From Planctomycetota bacterium (GTDB taxonomy: Bacteria; Planctomycetota; Planctomycetia; Isosphaerales; Isosphaeraceae), in NCBI GenBank assembly GCA_028291545.1, contig JAQGHR010000139.1, positions 1 to 52,758 of the forward strand: DNA of 52,758 nt. Reading direction: 5' to 3'. Below the pieces are notes generated by a model. It was not told the DNA's origin. It did not search any database and was given only the letters and a program-made list of their open reading frames with translations. Shown piece after piece: positions 1-10,300 of the stretch; within the stretch, counting starts at the first letter, position 1, and the number at the start of each line of letters is the position of its first letter. A program made the position numbers and the translations under genes.

Positions 1-139
1 GGGCGAGGCGATGAGGAAGTCGATGTAATCAGAATCCTGGCATTTCCCGGCTCTCATGACAACAGAATGACGAACGCATCACGTTCGCGCAACATGAACG
101 CCTGACGACCAACCGCGTAACTCCTAATGGAAGGTTGTC

Positions 140-418
140 ATGGAAAAAATTTCCTGTAAGCTTGCTCACTTGTTGGACGGATGGGTCATGGACAGCTTCT
201 TCCGGAAATCAACACTCGGGTCGAAATTGCCACCGATCCAGGAGCCAGGAATGTCGGAACTGGAAACCTTTGACAAGGAAGGTCTCGACCAAGCTCGGCA
301 GCAAGCACTCGAGACGCCGCCCAAGCAGGGGGAAGCCAACCACCACGAGCGGTTCATTTGGCCGGCGCGATTCGATGATGAGATGGAAGACGTGAGGGGC
401 AACTCCAGGAGCGGGTAA
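140..418 (+). pseudogene. Small ORF truncated by the insertion sequence
   Basis: The ATG at 140 follows a good ribosome binding site (GGAAGG, 129-134). It opens a 92-codon frame rich in charged residues. I do not recognise the product. The frame ends at TAA 416-418, which lies inside the terminal inverted repeat of the adjacent IS (GGGTAAGC, 413-420), so the visible stop was supplied by the insertion and the original C-terminus is missing. It could also be a fortuitous frame. The ribosome site and the position against the IS end favour an interrupted gene. Confidence 0.4.
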
Positions 419-443
419 GCGTCATTCGAGTAGGTTGATTTTC

Positions 444-1849
444 TCAGGCCGCAGCCTGGCGATGCTTCCAATACGCGGCCCACTGACCTCGTTCGCTCAT
501 GAACAGGGCTCGCAAGTGGCTCATTGCATCGGCTCCTGCGGGGCTCCAGCGCATCCCGGTCCCCTTCAGACGCTGGTTAATGACCGTCTTGCATGCGGCT
601 TCTATCGGTCCGGAGCCGATCTGCCAGCCGTGGGCGCGGTAGGTCGGATAATCCATTCGGTGGACTTGGTCCTCGAAGTATCCCACCGTGGAACGCCACA
701 CTTCATGCAGGCCGCCGCGGCCAGGGAGTCCCAGGTTACAAAGCTCTTGCAGGATGACCTCGCCTCCCTCGTGTTTGAGCCGGTGCGCCCAGTCTTGATG
801 CTGTGCCTCGGCTGCTTCGGTGCCCGCGCCGTGCCACGCTTTGGCCAATTCCGCGAGGTACTCGCTCGCGTGATAGAAATCCAGGATCACGGCATCGACT
901 CGGCCGAAGTGGACCCGAAACCCGTCCTCCAAGCCGGCCCCTCCATCGCTCAGCGCGATCCAACACCGGGCCCGATCCATGCCGACTTGGGACGCCTGTC
1001 GACGCAACGGCTCCCCCGGGCCGGCCTGGCCCGAGAGCGAGGACAGGTAGCGGACTTGCCAGGGAGGACGTCGAGCCGTCGGATTGGCCCGCCGCTCGGG
1101 CTCTTCGGGGATGGGATTGTAGATCATGGCCACCGTCGCCATTTTGCCCTCGGCGGCCGTGGCCTTCGGACCTTGTTGAGGCACACCGGTGGCGTCAATG
1201 GAGATATAGGCGCACGTCTTCCCATCGGCGTCCTTATGCCAGGCCCACGGGATGGCCGGGCCGAAGGTCTGACCGTCGGCCGAGCGTTGACCCACGTCAG
1301 CCCCAACGCGTTCCGTCAGCCGTTGCACGGTCGATTCACTGAGCTTCAACCCGCTCATCCGTGTCAGCGCCATCTCGGCCGCCTGGGCGAACGCCCCGAG
1401 CGCGCCCGCCATGCTCACAACTTCCGTGGCTGCCGGTGTCGCATCCGTGCGGTTCAGCCCGAGGGTGGCATCACCCGGGCACGAGCCCTGGCGACAGGAT
1501 TTGCAATGGTAATAGGCACGCTCGACGCGCAGATCGCCCAGCAAGCTCACCAGGCCCTTGCCGCGATAGCTCACGAATCGGGCTGACCCGCCGCGACTGG
1601 GGCAACTCAGACTCGATCCTTGGTATCCCCTTTTTTCCGCCGGTTGACAGCGGCTTGGATTGCATCGGCACCGAGTTGGTGGACAAGGTCGCGGACCTCG
1701 AACTCGGTCCGCCCCAACAATTGGTCGTCGGGTTTGGTGGCGAGGAGTTCGGCGAGTTGCCGGAGCTTGGCGTCGTCCCCCTGCCGCAACGCCCGGTAAA
1801 TTGCCTCGGCCCGATGAGCTTCGTCGGGTGAGAGATGCGACCAGTCCAT
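444..1849 (-). CDS. tnpA: ISKra4-family transposase, probably made by -1 frameshift
   Basis: This is a DNA transposase of the ISKra4 type. The first 80 codons run from ATG 1849 and carry the usual N-terminal region (ELLATKPDD, then TEFEVRDLVHQLGA). This frame stops at 1607. The remainder lies in the -1 frame and shows RVERAYYHC and CKSC zinc-type residues, the catalytic IDATGVP block, ILDFYHASEYL and a C-terminal GSGPIEAACK. The frames overlap at AAAAAAG (1630-1636 on the minus strand), a classic slippery run. A -1 slip there gives about 468 aa, near full family length, with continuous homology through the junction. A plain frameshift mutation would look the same, but no other lesion is visible. 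Confidence 0.75.
1630..1636 (-). promoter_or_regulatory. A6G slippery site, candidate -1 frameshift signal
   Basis: The minus strand reads CGG AAA AAA GGG in the upstream frame. Slipping back one base gives AAA AGG GGA and enters the frame that encodes the catalytic part of the transposase. A6G runs support programmed -1 frameshifting in several IS families. No pseudoknot was checked. Confidence 0.55.
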
Positions 1850-1946
1850 CAGAGCCCTCCGTGAACGGATGACGACGAATTCCGTGCCGATCCATCAGAA
1901 GACACCGTTGTAATGAATTTCCCACCTACTTTCGAGAGGCTTACCC

Positions 1947-2821
1947 AACACCCTCCAGGAGATCGACCTCGGGCTGGTCAATTCCAGCGCAGCGGGCTCG
2001 CTGGCGGAACTGTACGTGAACCGGCTCCGCGAGCGGGACGAGATCACCGACGGGGTTGGCCCGAGCAAGCTGATCAAGTCCTGGCCGCCCGCCAACAAGG
2101 AATGGACGACCAAGGCGGTCCGGGACGCCTTCTTCTCGTCGCCGTCGCTGCCCCGGCTGTTGAACCCCAACGCCATCCGCCGCACGATCGCCGACGGAGT
2201 CAACCAGAAGCTCATCGCCTACGCCGGGAGGGCGAACGGCGGCTACTCGCCCCTGGTCTTCGAGCCCGAGACCGGGATGATCGAGGCCGACATCGAACTC
2301 TCGGAGGACATGGTCATCCTCCGCGCCGGGGACGCGAGGTTGCTCAAGGAGCCGCCTCGGCCCGCCCGGATCGAGATCCGCCCGTCGTCGGCGACGGTGA
2401 AACCCGGCGAGTCGATGACCTTCGGCGCGACGTGCCTCGACCAGCACGGACGCCCGCTCGCGGATGCGAACCTGTCCTGGTCGGCGACGGGCGGGAGGAT
2501 CGACGGGCGGGGCGTGTTCGTGGCGGATTCCGAGGGCAGCGGCCGGGTGCAGGCGAAGGTCGGTGACCTGACGGCGGGCGGGGCGATCTCCCTGATCCGC
2601 CTTCGATTCCGCAGACCTTCGCGTGGAAGGGCGCGGTGCCGCCCCAGAAGTGGATGAACTTCTACACGAAGGTCCTTTCCTCGCTGGTCGCCACGCCGGG
2701 CCTGAAGCTGGTGGTCCGGTTTGAGGTCCCGGCCGGGGAGGGAACATCGGATTCCAAGGTCGAAGCGACGAAGGCGGCGTTGCGAGATTTGGGCTTATCG
2801 GAAGCGATCGACGTCGGATAA
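1947..2821 (+). pseudogene. 3' remnant of a DUF499-type defence ATPase
   Basis: The frame entering from the IS junction encodes SSAAGSLAELYVNRLRERDE, then GVGPSKLIKSWPP, WTTKAVRDAFF and PRLLNPNAIRRTI. This matches my recollection of the C-terminal part of large DUF499 ATPases, which sit with DUF1156 methyltransferases and helicases in predicted phage-defence loci. An Ig-like segment follows (PARIEIRPSSATVKPGE). Near 2590 the frame breaks. The expected ending (PPQKWMNFYTKVL) resumes in another frame and stops at 2821. The N-terminal ATPase part, usually several hundred residues, is missing because the IS replaces it. Partner genes are not in the window. The gene is not functional. Confidence 0.7.
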
Positions 2822-2944
2822 GAACCTCAAAGGTCCGGTTCATCACCTCGCCGGCGATAGAGGCTGCGAACCCTGCTCGACGGCGATCTGTCGAGTATTC
2901 TCGGCGAAGTTCGGCCGAGTACACTGGAGACGAGGACGTTCCTC

Positions 2945-3659
2945 ATGCCGGTCGAATCGATCAGCCCCAGCTTGCTCCACAGGGTAGTGAGCCGATACAT
3001 CGGGGTGAGCGGTGGCTACTTGGGTGACTTCAGCTACCGCAGCCTGGAGGAATTCTACCCCGAGTATTGCGGCTCCTACGTCGAGACGAGGAGCATTGAG
3101 GGCACGACCCGAGAGCGGTTCATCTCCATCCTGAAGCACGCGCAGCCGGGGGAGCAGGCCAAGATCCTCACTGAGGGATGAGATCCTCCTCGTCGTCGGG
3201 GATCTGGAGCGGGCGTCACCCCTGGGATTCGGCCCGACGATCTTCAGCGTCGAGGTAGTGGACCGCGCCATCGCGGATGCCGAAGCCCTGATCAAGGCCA
3301 ACGGGGAAACCAGTGCCGTGGACCGGGTCCACACCGCCCTGCACGGGTTCCTGCTCCGCGTCTGCCGCGATGCTCGGCTCGCCTTCCCCTCGGACCCGAC
3401 CCTACCCGCGCTGTTCAAGGTGCTCGGGTCGGAGCACCCGGCGTTCCAGGCGGTGGGTCCCCGGGCCGAGGACATCACGAAAATCTTGAGGGCCGCCGCG
3501 TCGATCCTGGACGTGATGAATCCGCTCCGCAATCAGGCCAGCATGGCCCACCCGAACGAGGACCTGCTCCTTCGGGAGGAGGCCACGCTCGTCATCAACG
3601 TGGCGAGGTCCATCCTGTGCTACCTCGACACCAAGCTCCCCTCCCATAGCACGAGCTAG
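2945..3659 (+). pseudogene. Broken Abi_C-type abortive-infection gene
   Basis: The first part (ATG 2945, 78 codons) contains SISPSLLHRVVSRYIG, GGYLGDFSYRS and IEGTTRERFISIL. The second part, in another frame to 3659, contains AIADAEALIKANGETSAVDRVHTALHGFL and NPLRNQASMAHPNEDLL. The latter matches the abortive infection C-terminal domain (Abi_C, PF14355). The two frames meet near 3170-3180, where an indel removed what I judge from memory to be about 20 residues of linker. An intact protein would be about 270 aa. Members are linked to phage exclusion, although mechanism is poorly known. A short independent C-terminal product from GTG 3258 cannot be excluded. Confidence 0.65.
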
Positions 3660-3901
3660 AGGGGAAACCGACATCGGTCGGGAACCCGTAGAATCATCCA
3701 TGTGGGCGAGCTCAAGGTACCGGGTGCCGAGACGTAGCAACCCGGAAATCCCTGCGTCATTCCGCATGTCGCCAACTGAGCGTGGTGAAGTAAGGGCTAG
3801 GATGATGCACGCAGGCGTGAGGTCGCGGGGCGATGTGCTGAACGTCGACTCCGTCGATCGATCTCGGCTCCCGGCTTGCCTGCCGCTCCAATCGTTGGAC
3901 A

Positions 3902-4258
3902 ATGGACCCCTCGCAAGGACTCGTCGAAGGTCACCGGGACTTCCAGATGCGTGCAACCGGCTGGCGAAACGGCAAGTACGGATTCGGCATCCGCGTGGGC
4001 CGGGAGAACGCTCGTCGCCACTTCCGGGAGGATTGGCGGGCCATCCGCGTGGAAATCGATGGCCAGGACCACGAGTTCCCGCTCAGGGGGACGTTCTGGA
4101 CGACCTGCCCGGAGTTCCGGGGAGTCGCGATCGGGCGTTGGCTCCGACGCCTGGGGATGCACGCCTGGGAGAAGGGCCGTCCCCCCGTCCTGGAACTCGA
4201 ACCGCTCGGCGATCGCCGCTTCCGCGCGACTCTCGCGACCGCAGTTCGGTCCTCGTGA
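3902..4258 (+). CDS. Hypothetical protein, 118 aa
   Basis: This soluble protein has balanced composition and conserved-looking blocks: RNGKYGFGIRVGRENA, HEFPLRGTFWTTCPEFRG and IGRWLRRLGMHAW. I do not know the family. The frame is free of stops and strongly polar, and the codon pattern fits genuine coding sequence rather than a shadow frame. The start is uncertain: ATG 3902 has only a weak upstream purine tract, and ATG 3950 is an alternative. It precedes the DUF91-type nuclease gene by about 105 bases on the same strand and may share its transcript. Location within a decayed defence island is suggestive only. Confidence 0.55.
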   Translation: MDPSQGLVEGHRDFQMRATGWRNGKYGFGIRVGRENARRHFREDWRAIRVEIDGQDHEFPLRGTFWTTCPEFRGVAIGRWLRRLGMHAWEKGRPPVLELEPLGDRRFRATLATAVRSS

Positions 4259-4364
4259 ACGTCTTCCTTCGCCCTCGTCCGGCCACGCGATCGCCCCGGG
4301 GACAGACAGGCGTATCCCGGGACGTGCGTCGTGCCCGTCAACCAAAACGTGCCGAGGTCTGGCG

Positions 4365-5336
4365 ATGTACAAGGTCGACGTCAAGGGTAAGCGGCTCATC
4401 GAACTCGCCCCGAAGCGGCTGAGCGAACTCGGGATGAAGGAGCGGTTCGACGTGCAGGAGTGGCTGGAGAAGTCGCCCGGCATCCTGGGCGAGGACCTCC
4501 TGATCATCGGCAAGGAGCACGCGCTCCCGTCGGGCATCCGCCTGGACCTCCTGGCGATCGACAAGCGGGCGAACCTCGTGGTCGTCGAGTTGAAGCGCGA
4601 CGAGTCGGGCCCCTCCGTCGAGTGGCAGGCGATCAAGTACGCCTCCTACTGCTCGAACTTCACGGCCACCGACATCTTCGACCTCTACGCGGCCTACCTG
4701 GGCACAGACGCCGACGACGCCCAGATCCGCATCGAACAGTTCATAGAGGAAGAGCCCGAGCGCCTCAACGAGGGCCAGAGGATCATCCTCGTCGCCAGGG
4801 AGTTTCACTCCGACGTGGTCTCGGCGGTCCTCTGGCTCCGGGACTTCGAGGTCGAGATCAAGTGCGTCCGGCTCCGGTCCTACGTCGACGACGAGGGGAG
4901 CCTGTTCATCACGCCCGACGTGATCATCCCGCTTCCCGAGGCGAGGGACTACGTCGAGCGCCGGGAGGTCAAGCAGAAGGAGGCGAGGCGTCCGGTCCGC
5001 ACCATCTTCTCGCTCGAACGAAGGTCGCTCGCCCTGCCCGAACTGGAGCAGAAGTGGCGGGAGACCCTCGCCCGCCCCGGCAACCTGACCCCAAGGTTCG
5101 TGGCGTTCGTGGACCTGCTCCTCTCCGAAGGGCGCAAGTTCAGCCGCGAGGAGGTCAAGGATTGGCTGTTCGGGCGTGGGATCGGCGAGGACCTCGGGCA
5201 GGCGGGAAGATACCTGAGCAACCTATCGCAATTCCTGACCAAGAAGTCCAACCCGCACCTTCGCCAGGTCATCGAGTTCGCCTCGGGCGGCGAGCAGGGC
5301 GAGACGAAGGGCGACTACCGGGTGCTGGACGTGTAA
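4365..5336 (+). CDS. DUF91/NucS-like nuclease domain protein
   Basis: This 323-aa protein probably cleaves or binds DNA. Around residues 58-80 it carries a restriction-endonuclease-fold core: LPSGIRLDLLAID followed by LVVVELKRDE, giving the D...ExK catalytic pattern of DUF91/NucS-like enzymes. The sequence GEDLLIIGKEH precedes this, as is usual for the fold. The C-terminal 120 residues (LPELEQKW through GRYLSNLSQFL) look helical and may be a DNA-recognition extension; I do not recognise it. ATG 4365 opens directly on the conserved part, although the frame is open far upstream. Unlike its neighbours the gene is intact, so it may still be selected. A role in defence or repair is inferred. Confidence 0.7.
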   Translation: MYKVDVKGKRLIELAPKRLSELGMKERFDVQEWLEKSPGILGEDLLIIGKEHALPSGIRLDLLAIDKRANLVVVELKRDESGPSVEWQAIKYASYCSNFTATDIFDLYAAYLGTDADDAQIRIEQFIEEEPERLNEGQRIILVAREFHSDVVSAVLWLRDFEVEIKCVRLRSYVDDEGSLFITPDVIIPLPEARDYVERREVKQKEARRPVRTIFSLERRSLALPELEQKWRETLARPGNLTPRFVAFVDLLLSEGRKFSREEVKDWLFGRGIGEDLGQAGRYLSNLSQFLTKKSNPHLRQVIEFASGGEQGETKGDYRVLDV

Positions 5337-5570
5337 CGGGAGACGCTCGCCCGATTGATGGAGGAATGGCACTCTCAACGCGATGAGGGCACCCCGGCAC
5401 CCGCCCCCATCGGGTAGCACGCCCCGACCGTTACCTCAGTCATACTCCGGGGGCCGAGCCCGAGTCATCCGACTCAGGCCCGCGAGGAATTGTGTCCACC
5501 CGCCGTTGCCCCCGAACCATCGACGACTCTCCGTCTTCGAGCATCGCCCCGAACGATCGATCCTCCCGGC

Positions 5571-6869
5571 TCAGTGCAGCGTGGGCGAGAGCCCCACGGC
5601 GGCGAACTCCTCCAGGAGGACGCGGCGGAAGTCGTCCTCGAAGGGAGCGGTCGTCATCAGGCTGTCGTGGATCGTCAGCAGCGGTGACTCGGGCATCTCG
5701 GTCATGATCCTGCGGCAGACCTTGCCGATGACCAGCGACGACTCGTAGCGCTGGAGGGCGCGTGCCAGGACGGCGTGGTCGCCCGCCTTGATCGCCCGCC
5801 TTGATCCGAGCCATGATCGACCAGATCCCGGGGAACTCCGAGCGGAACAGCCCGGCGTGCTCGTAGTCCGGGTTGACCTTCCCGAAGAAAACCTCGCGGA
5901 ACATCCTCCTCTTGAATGCCGCCCTGTCGACCTCCGATGATTGCCCCATCAAGTAGTCGTAGAACTCCCCACGCTCGCACAGAGACCGTTACTCGACCAT
6001 CTCATCCAGGGGTAGCTCCTGGGCTGTTTCACACAGCATATAGTAGCAGGCTGGTTTGGTTGTGCTTTCTTCTTCACTCTCGGGGATTTTCTGGTCCTTA
6101 TTGAGCTCCAGGTAATCCCTCGCCCTGGCGACTTCCCGGACCTGAGAGATGGGTTTGCCCGCCATGAGGTCGTTCAGGACCAGGCATAGCATCAACGGTT
6201 GCGAGTTGCGGACGTCGAGTTGGACCAGGGGCTCGCCTCGATAGCGGAGATAGGGGCGCAAACGGGAGGCGAGGTTCGAGGCGTTGGTGTGGACCCGCCC
6301 GTAGTCGCAGACCGCGAAGTGGAAGTCTCGGTCGGCGATCCGGGACGCCGCGATCCGGTGATTGCCAAGGTCCCGCTTCCCGGCATGATCCAGGTCGCAG
6401 GCGACGTCGTGCGCCTCCGGGCGGATCTCCAGGCGGGCGAGGTGGTCGCGCAGGTGCAGGTGGACGGGGTCGCCGACCCCTCCCAGGCAACCCGACGGTC
6501 GCGGGCGATCTTCCTGACCAGGGGCTTCCTGGTCAACTTGACGCGGACGTGCCGGGTGCGGAAGGGCTCGGCGAGGCGGTAGCCGTAGCACTTGCCGCCG
6601 ACCTCGTGGCGGTAGTCGCACTCCAGGACGCCGCGTTCGACCAGGCTGTCGCGGACGAGGGGGAACATCCGGTAGTCGGGGTTGGAGTAGGCCCGCAGCC
6701 GGTCGGCTTTGAGCGGCACCGGGTCGGTGGGCCGAGCGTGGTGCGTGGTCCACTTCCTGAAGACGGTGTCGAGCAGGATGCGGGCGCAGTCGGCGTAGTC
6801 GATCAGGTGCGGGTCGAGGTGGGTCGCCGGGTCGAAGTTCACCGGCACACAGGCGTAGGTCTCGGGCAT
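5571..6869 (-). pseudogene. Polymerase-like gene with three inactivating lesions
   Basis: Reading from ATG 6869, after an AAGGAGG ribosome site, a protein of about 430 aa can be rebuilt. Its order of motifs resembles family A and single-subunit polymerases: LVQLDVRNSQPL (motif A-like, one Asp), FKRRMFREVFFGKV (fingers-like) and SPLLTIHDSLMTT (motif C-like, His-Asp). The family itself is unknown to me. Three lesions break the gene. One base is lost in the G run at 6477-6480. An in-frame TAA lies at 5989-5991, with homologous-looking sequence resuming in the same frame. A 13-base tandem duplication at 5780-5805 shifts the frame just before the motif C-like segment. Function in replication or defence is inference from motifs only. 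Confidence 0.55.
5780..5805. repeat. 13-base tandem duplication inside the polymerase-like gene
   Basis: The unit CGCCCGCCTTGAT occurs at 5780-5792 and again at 5793-5805. Removing one copy restores the frame (IKAGDHAVLARAL) and carries it through to the IHDSL segment and the stop at 5571. It therefore looks like a slippage mutation. Confidence 0.85.
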
Positions 6870-7336
6870 CTCGTCCTCCTTGACGACAGTCGCATTATGG
6901 CCTAAATATTAATCTATGTCTATAGCATTTGCCTATGGTTCTGGCTTCGAGTCGCCTGTACACGGCTCGGAACCGCAGCTTGAGGATCGAGTCGCAGAGG
7001 TCACGGCAAGTACACGATGGTGGAAGTTGATGGGATCAAAGGGAGCTTCTTCGAAGCGAAATTCGGATCATGCGAGTCGATAGATTCCCGATGGTCGCTT
7101 TCGCTCCCACATTTTCCAATTCACTGATGTTGGTGGAATCCGCCACTCGATGCTCGCACCATCCGCTGAACCATGGCGAGGTTTGACGCACGTTCAAACT
7201 CATTCTACTCTGCGTTTAGGGCATTGTTCTCGCCGTCACGGAATCGCACACAGCAGCGATCGTGCTCTCGGTGCGCGCCGATGCCGCGATGAAACTTTTC
7301 GCCGAGTTCAGCCGAACGTCCGCGAGGAACACCAGT
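6870..7336. other. Intergenic stretch between divergent genes
   Basis: I see no gene here. The left end (6895-6940) is markedly AT-rich for this genome (TAAATATTAATCTATG) and probably holds the promoter of the minus-strand polymerase-like gene. The rest should contain the promoter and leader of the giant surface gene. A frame open from 7262 is ignored in favour of ATG 7337. Confidence 0.5.
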
Positions 7337-10300
7337 ATGAGCCGCCGCACCGGATTGTTCTCCCTGGGCAAGAAGCAGGATCGCCGTCGCGTTCGCCGCG
7401 ATGTCGCGAAGCTACGGGTCGAGTCGTTGGAGGTGCGTATCACGCCGGCGACTCGAATCTGGACCGGGGACCTTTCCTCGCTCTGGGGCGATGCCGGGAA
7501 CTGGAGCGGAGGGGTTGCCCCCGGCCAAAACGACGACCTGGTCTTCCCCACTTCCGCCGCTAACTTTGTCTCCCAGAATAACTTCGGGGACGGGCAGGAA
7601 TACAACTCGATCACGATCGAAGACCCGAATTACAACATCACCGGCAGCAAAATCACCCTCTTGCAAGGGATCACGGCGGATTTCAACGGCCGATCGGCGA
7701 CTTACCGGCTGGATACAGCGCTCGGCTCGGGGGTCGTGTCGGTCTCGACCACGGCCAGCCTCGACATCCAGGCGGTGATTTCGGGCACATCGGGCCTGTT
7801 CTTCACGGGTGGGGGCACGCTTAACCTTGGCGGCTCCTCGAACAACACGTTCTCCGGCGACACGACGGTCGATTCCGGCACGCTGGTCCTCTCGAAGAGT
7901 GAGGCGACCGCCATTCCGGGAGACCTGTACATCGGCGATGCCGACGGTCCCGCCTCGGTCCGAGAGGACGCGAGTGACCAGATCGCGGACACCTCCTCCC
8001 TCCATCTCACCGAGGACGGCACTCTTGACCTGAACGGGTCTAACGAGACGATCGCCAATCTCGACGTCTCGGGCTCGAAGGTCCAGACGGGGTCGGGCGT
8101 CCTGACGCTCAACGGCGATTTCACCGCGCAGACCTCGGCTCAAGTCTCACATTTGACAGGCGCGATCAATCTCCCGAGCGGCATGCACACGTTCTTCGTG
8201 AACGTCCAAGGTTCAAGTGATTTCGACGTGGTGGTCGACGCGAACCTTTCCGGGTCCGGCAGCCTGGTCAAGACGGGCGACGGCACGCTGTTCCTGGACG
8301 GGAATAATGGTTCTTACTCGGGTGCGATCGAATCGGCTCAAGGTATCCTCCAGGCCGGTTCGTTCAATGCCCTTGGCGATGCGGGCGCGGGCACGACGGT
8401 TGACCTGGGCGCGACCTTGCAGCTCTACGGAGGCGCATCGTTCGCGGAACCCCTGACTCTGTCGGGGAACGGCGTCAACGGCATGGGGGCGCTGGGCAAC
8501 ATCGGCTCCAACACGGAGACGGGCAATATCAACCTCGTAGGTTCCTCGACGTCCATCGGTTCGCAGCTTGGCCTATTGCAACTCAGCGGGGCGATTGGCG
8601 GCGGGGGCGGCTCGGACCTCGTCACGGTCGGCCAGGGTACCATCTTGTTGGATGGGAGTTCCGCGAACAGTTACGGCAACACCACGGTCCACGGGGCGGG
8701 ACTCTACCTGGCCAAGAACGGGGCCACGTCGATCCCTCACAACCTCAGGATCGGCGACGGTGTCACGACGACATTCGTGGAAGAACAACGCGGCGGCCAG
8801 ATCGCGGGGCACGGTTCGGTATCGATCAACCATGGCTCGTTCCAACTCGCGGACGTTAACGACACGATCGTGAACCTGACGTCATCCAACGGCTCGATCG
8901 TGACCGGCACCGGGATCTTGTCGCTGAATGGCGACATTCACTTCGCCGACTCCACCAGCGGGACGGACCTCCAGGGTGCGATCGACCTCAACGAATCGGG
9001 CGGAACGCTGTTCATCCAGGACGGTTCTCAGCCGGTTAACTTCGGGGCGGTCCTGGGCGGGTCCACGTCGGAAATCGACTTCATTGGTAACGGTAATGTC
9101 GTGGACTTCTCGGCCTCGAACACGTTCACGGGCTCGCTCGTCCTCCTGACGGGTGTCGTGGTCGCCTCGAATGACGATGCACTCGGATCGACAGCAGGGA
9201 GCACCATTATCATTCCGGGGGCAACCCTGGCGCTCCGGGGCGACGTCTCCATCGACGGAGAGAGCTTGAACATCGGCGGCTCGGGTTACTCCGGGACTTA
9301 CGGGGCGATCGAAAGCCTCGGCGGCTACAACCATTTCAACGGGCCGATCAGCCTCTCTTCCGATTTGACCGTCGGCTCGCGCGCGAATTCCACGCTGAGC
9401 TTCGATGGGGTGATCGACGACGGCGGCGGCAACTCCGGGCTGATTTTCGACAGCGATTCGAGCGGCGCGGTCGTCCTCGCGAACGCCAACACGTTCTCCG
9501 GGGCCGTGAATATCAACTCGGGCGTCGTCGTCGCCGAGAACCCGCTCAGCCTGGGCTCGACCAGCGGGAAGACGACCGTCGCGAGCGGCGGCGAACTCCG
9601 CCTCTCCAACACCGTCCTCACGGCCGAGACGATCACCCTCTCGGGGACCGGCGCGGACGGTCAAGGGGCGTTGAAGAACGCCACGGGGATCAGCGAGATC
9701 ACCGGACAGGTGTATATCGCGGCGAATACGACCATCGGCGTGGACTCGGGGACGTTGATCCTCGACCAAGGCCCGCAGGATCTGGATACGAACACCCTGA
9801 CCAAGGTCGGGAGCGCGACGCTCGTGCTGGCCGGGTCGAGCAATGTCGCGGCCACGGTCGTCTCTGCGGGCACGCTCGAGGTCGTTGGTTCGCTGAGCGG
9901 CCCGGTCTCGGTGTCCGCCGGGGCGACGCTTGTTGGGACCGGCTCGACGGGGGATGTGACGGTCAACGGGGGGACGATCTCCCCGGGCATCACGTCTCAG
10001 GGCAATCTTCAGACCGGTAACCTGACCCTCGACTCCGAATCGCAGTTCGCCGTGGATCTCGATGGCAACACCACCGGGCTTGGCAGTGGCCATTTCTCCC
10101 GGGTCCATGCGACGGGGACGGTCAACCTCGGCGATGCCGCCCTGTCGGTCACGATCGGGCCGGATTACACGCCGGCCAGCGGCGACAAGCTGGTCATCCT
10201 CAACAACGACGGCTCGGACGCCGTCACGGGTACGTTCGCCGGGCTGGGTGAAGGCGCGACGTACACGGTCGGGACGAAACAATTTCTGATCACTTATGTC

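Larger units (their letters stand above)
413..1946 (-). mobile_element. ISKra4-like insertion sequence with terminal inverted repeats
   Basis: The element is about 1.53 kb, bounded by imperfect inverted repeats. The left end begins GGGTAAGC at 413 and the right end mirrors it at 1939-1946. About 25 bases can be aligned inward, including a shared AGTAGGT block. A single transposase fills the inside. A 9-base direct repeat, CTCCAGGAG, lies at 403-411 and again at 1953-1961, close to but not exactly adjacent to both ends. It may be a target duplication with ill-defined borders or a coincidence. Family assignment comes from the transposase, and end coordinates are good to a few bases. Confidence 0.7.

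Noticed and set aside
435..1586. Long plus-strand frame (383 codons) opposite the transposase
   Set aside because: It is the antisense shadow of the transposase, Arg- and Pro-rich with no recognisable blocks.
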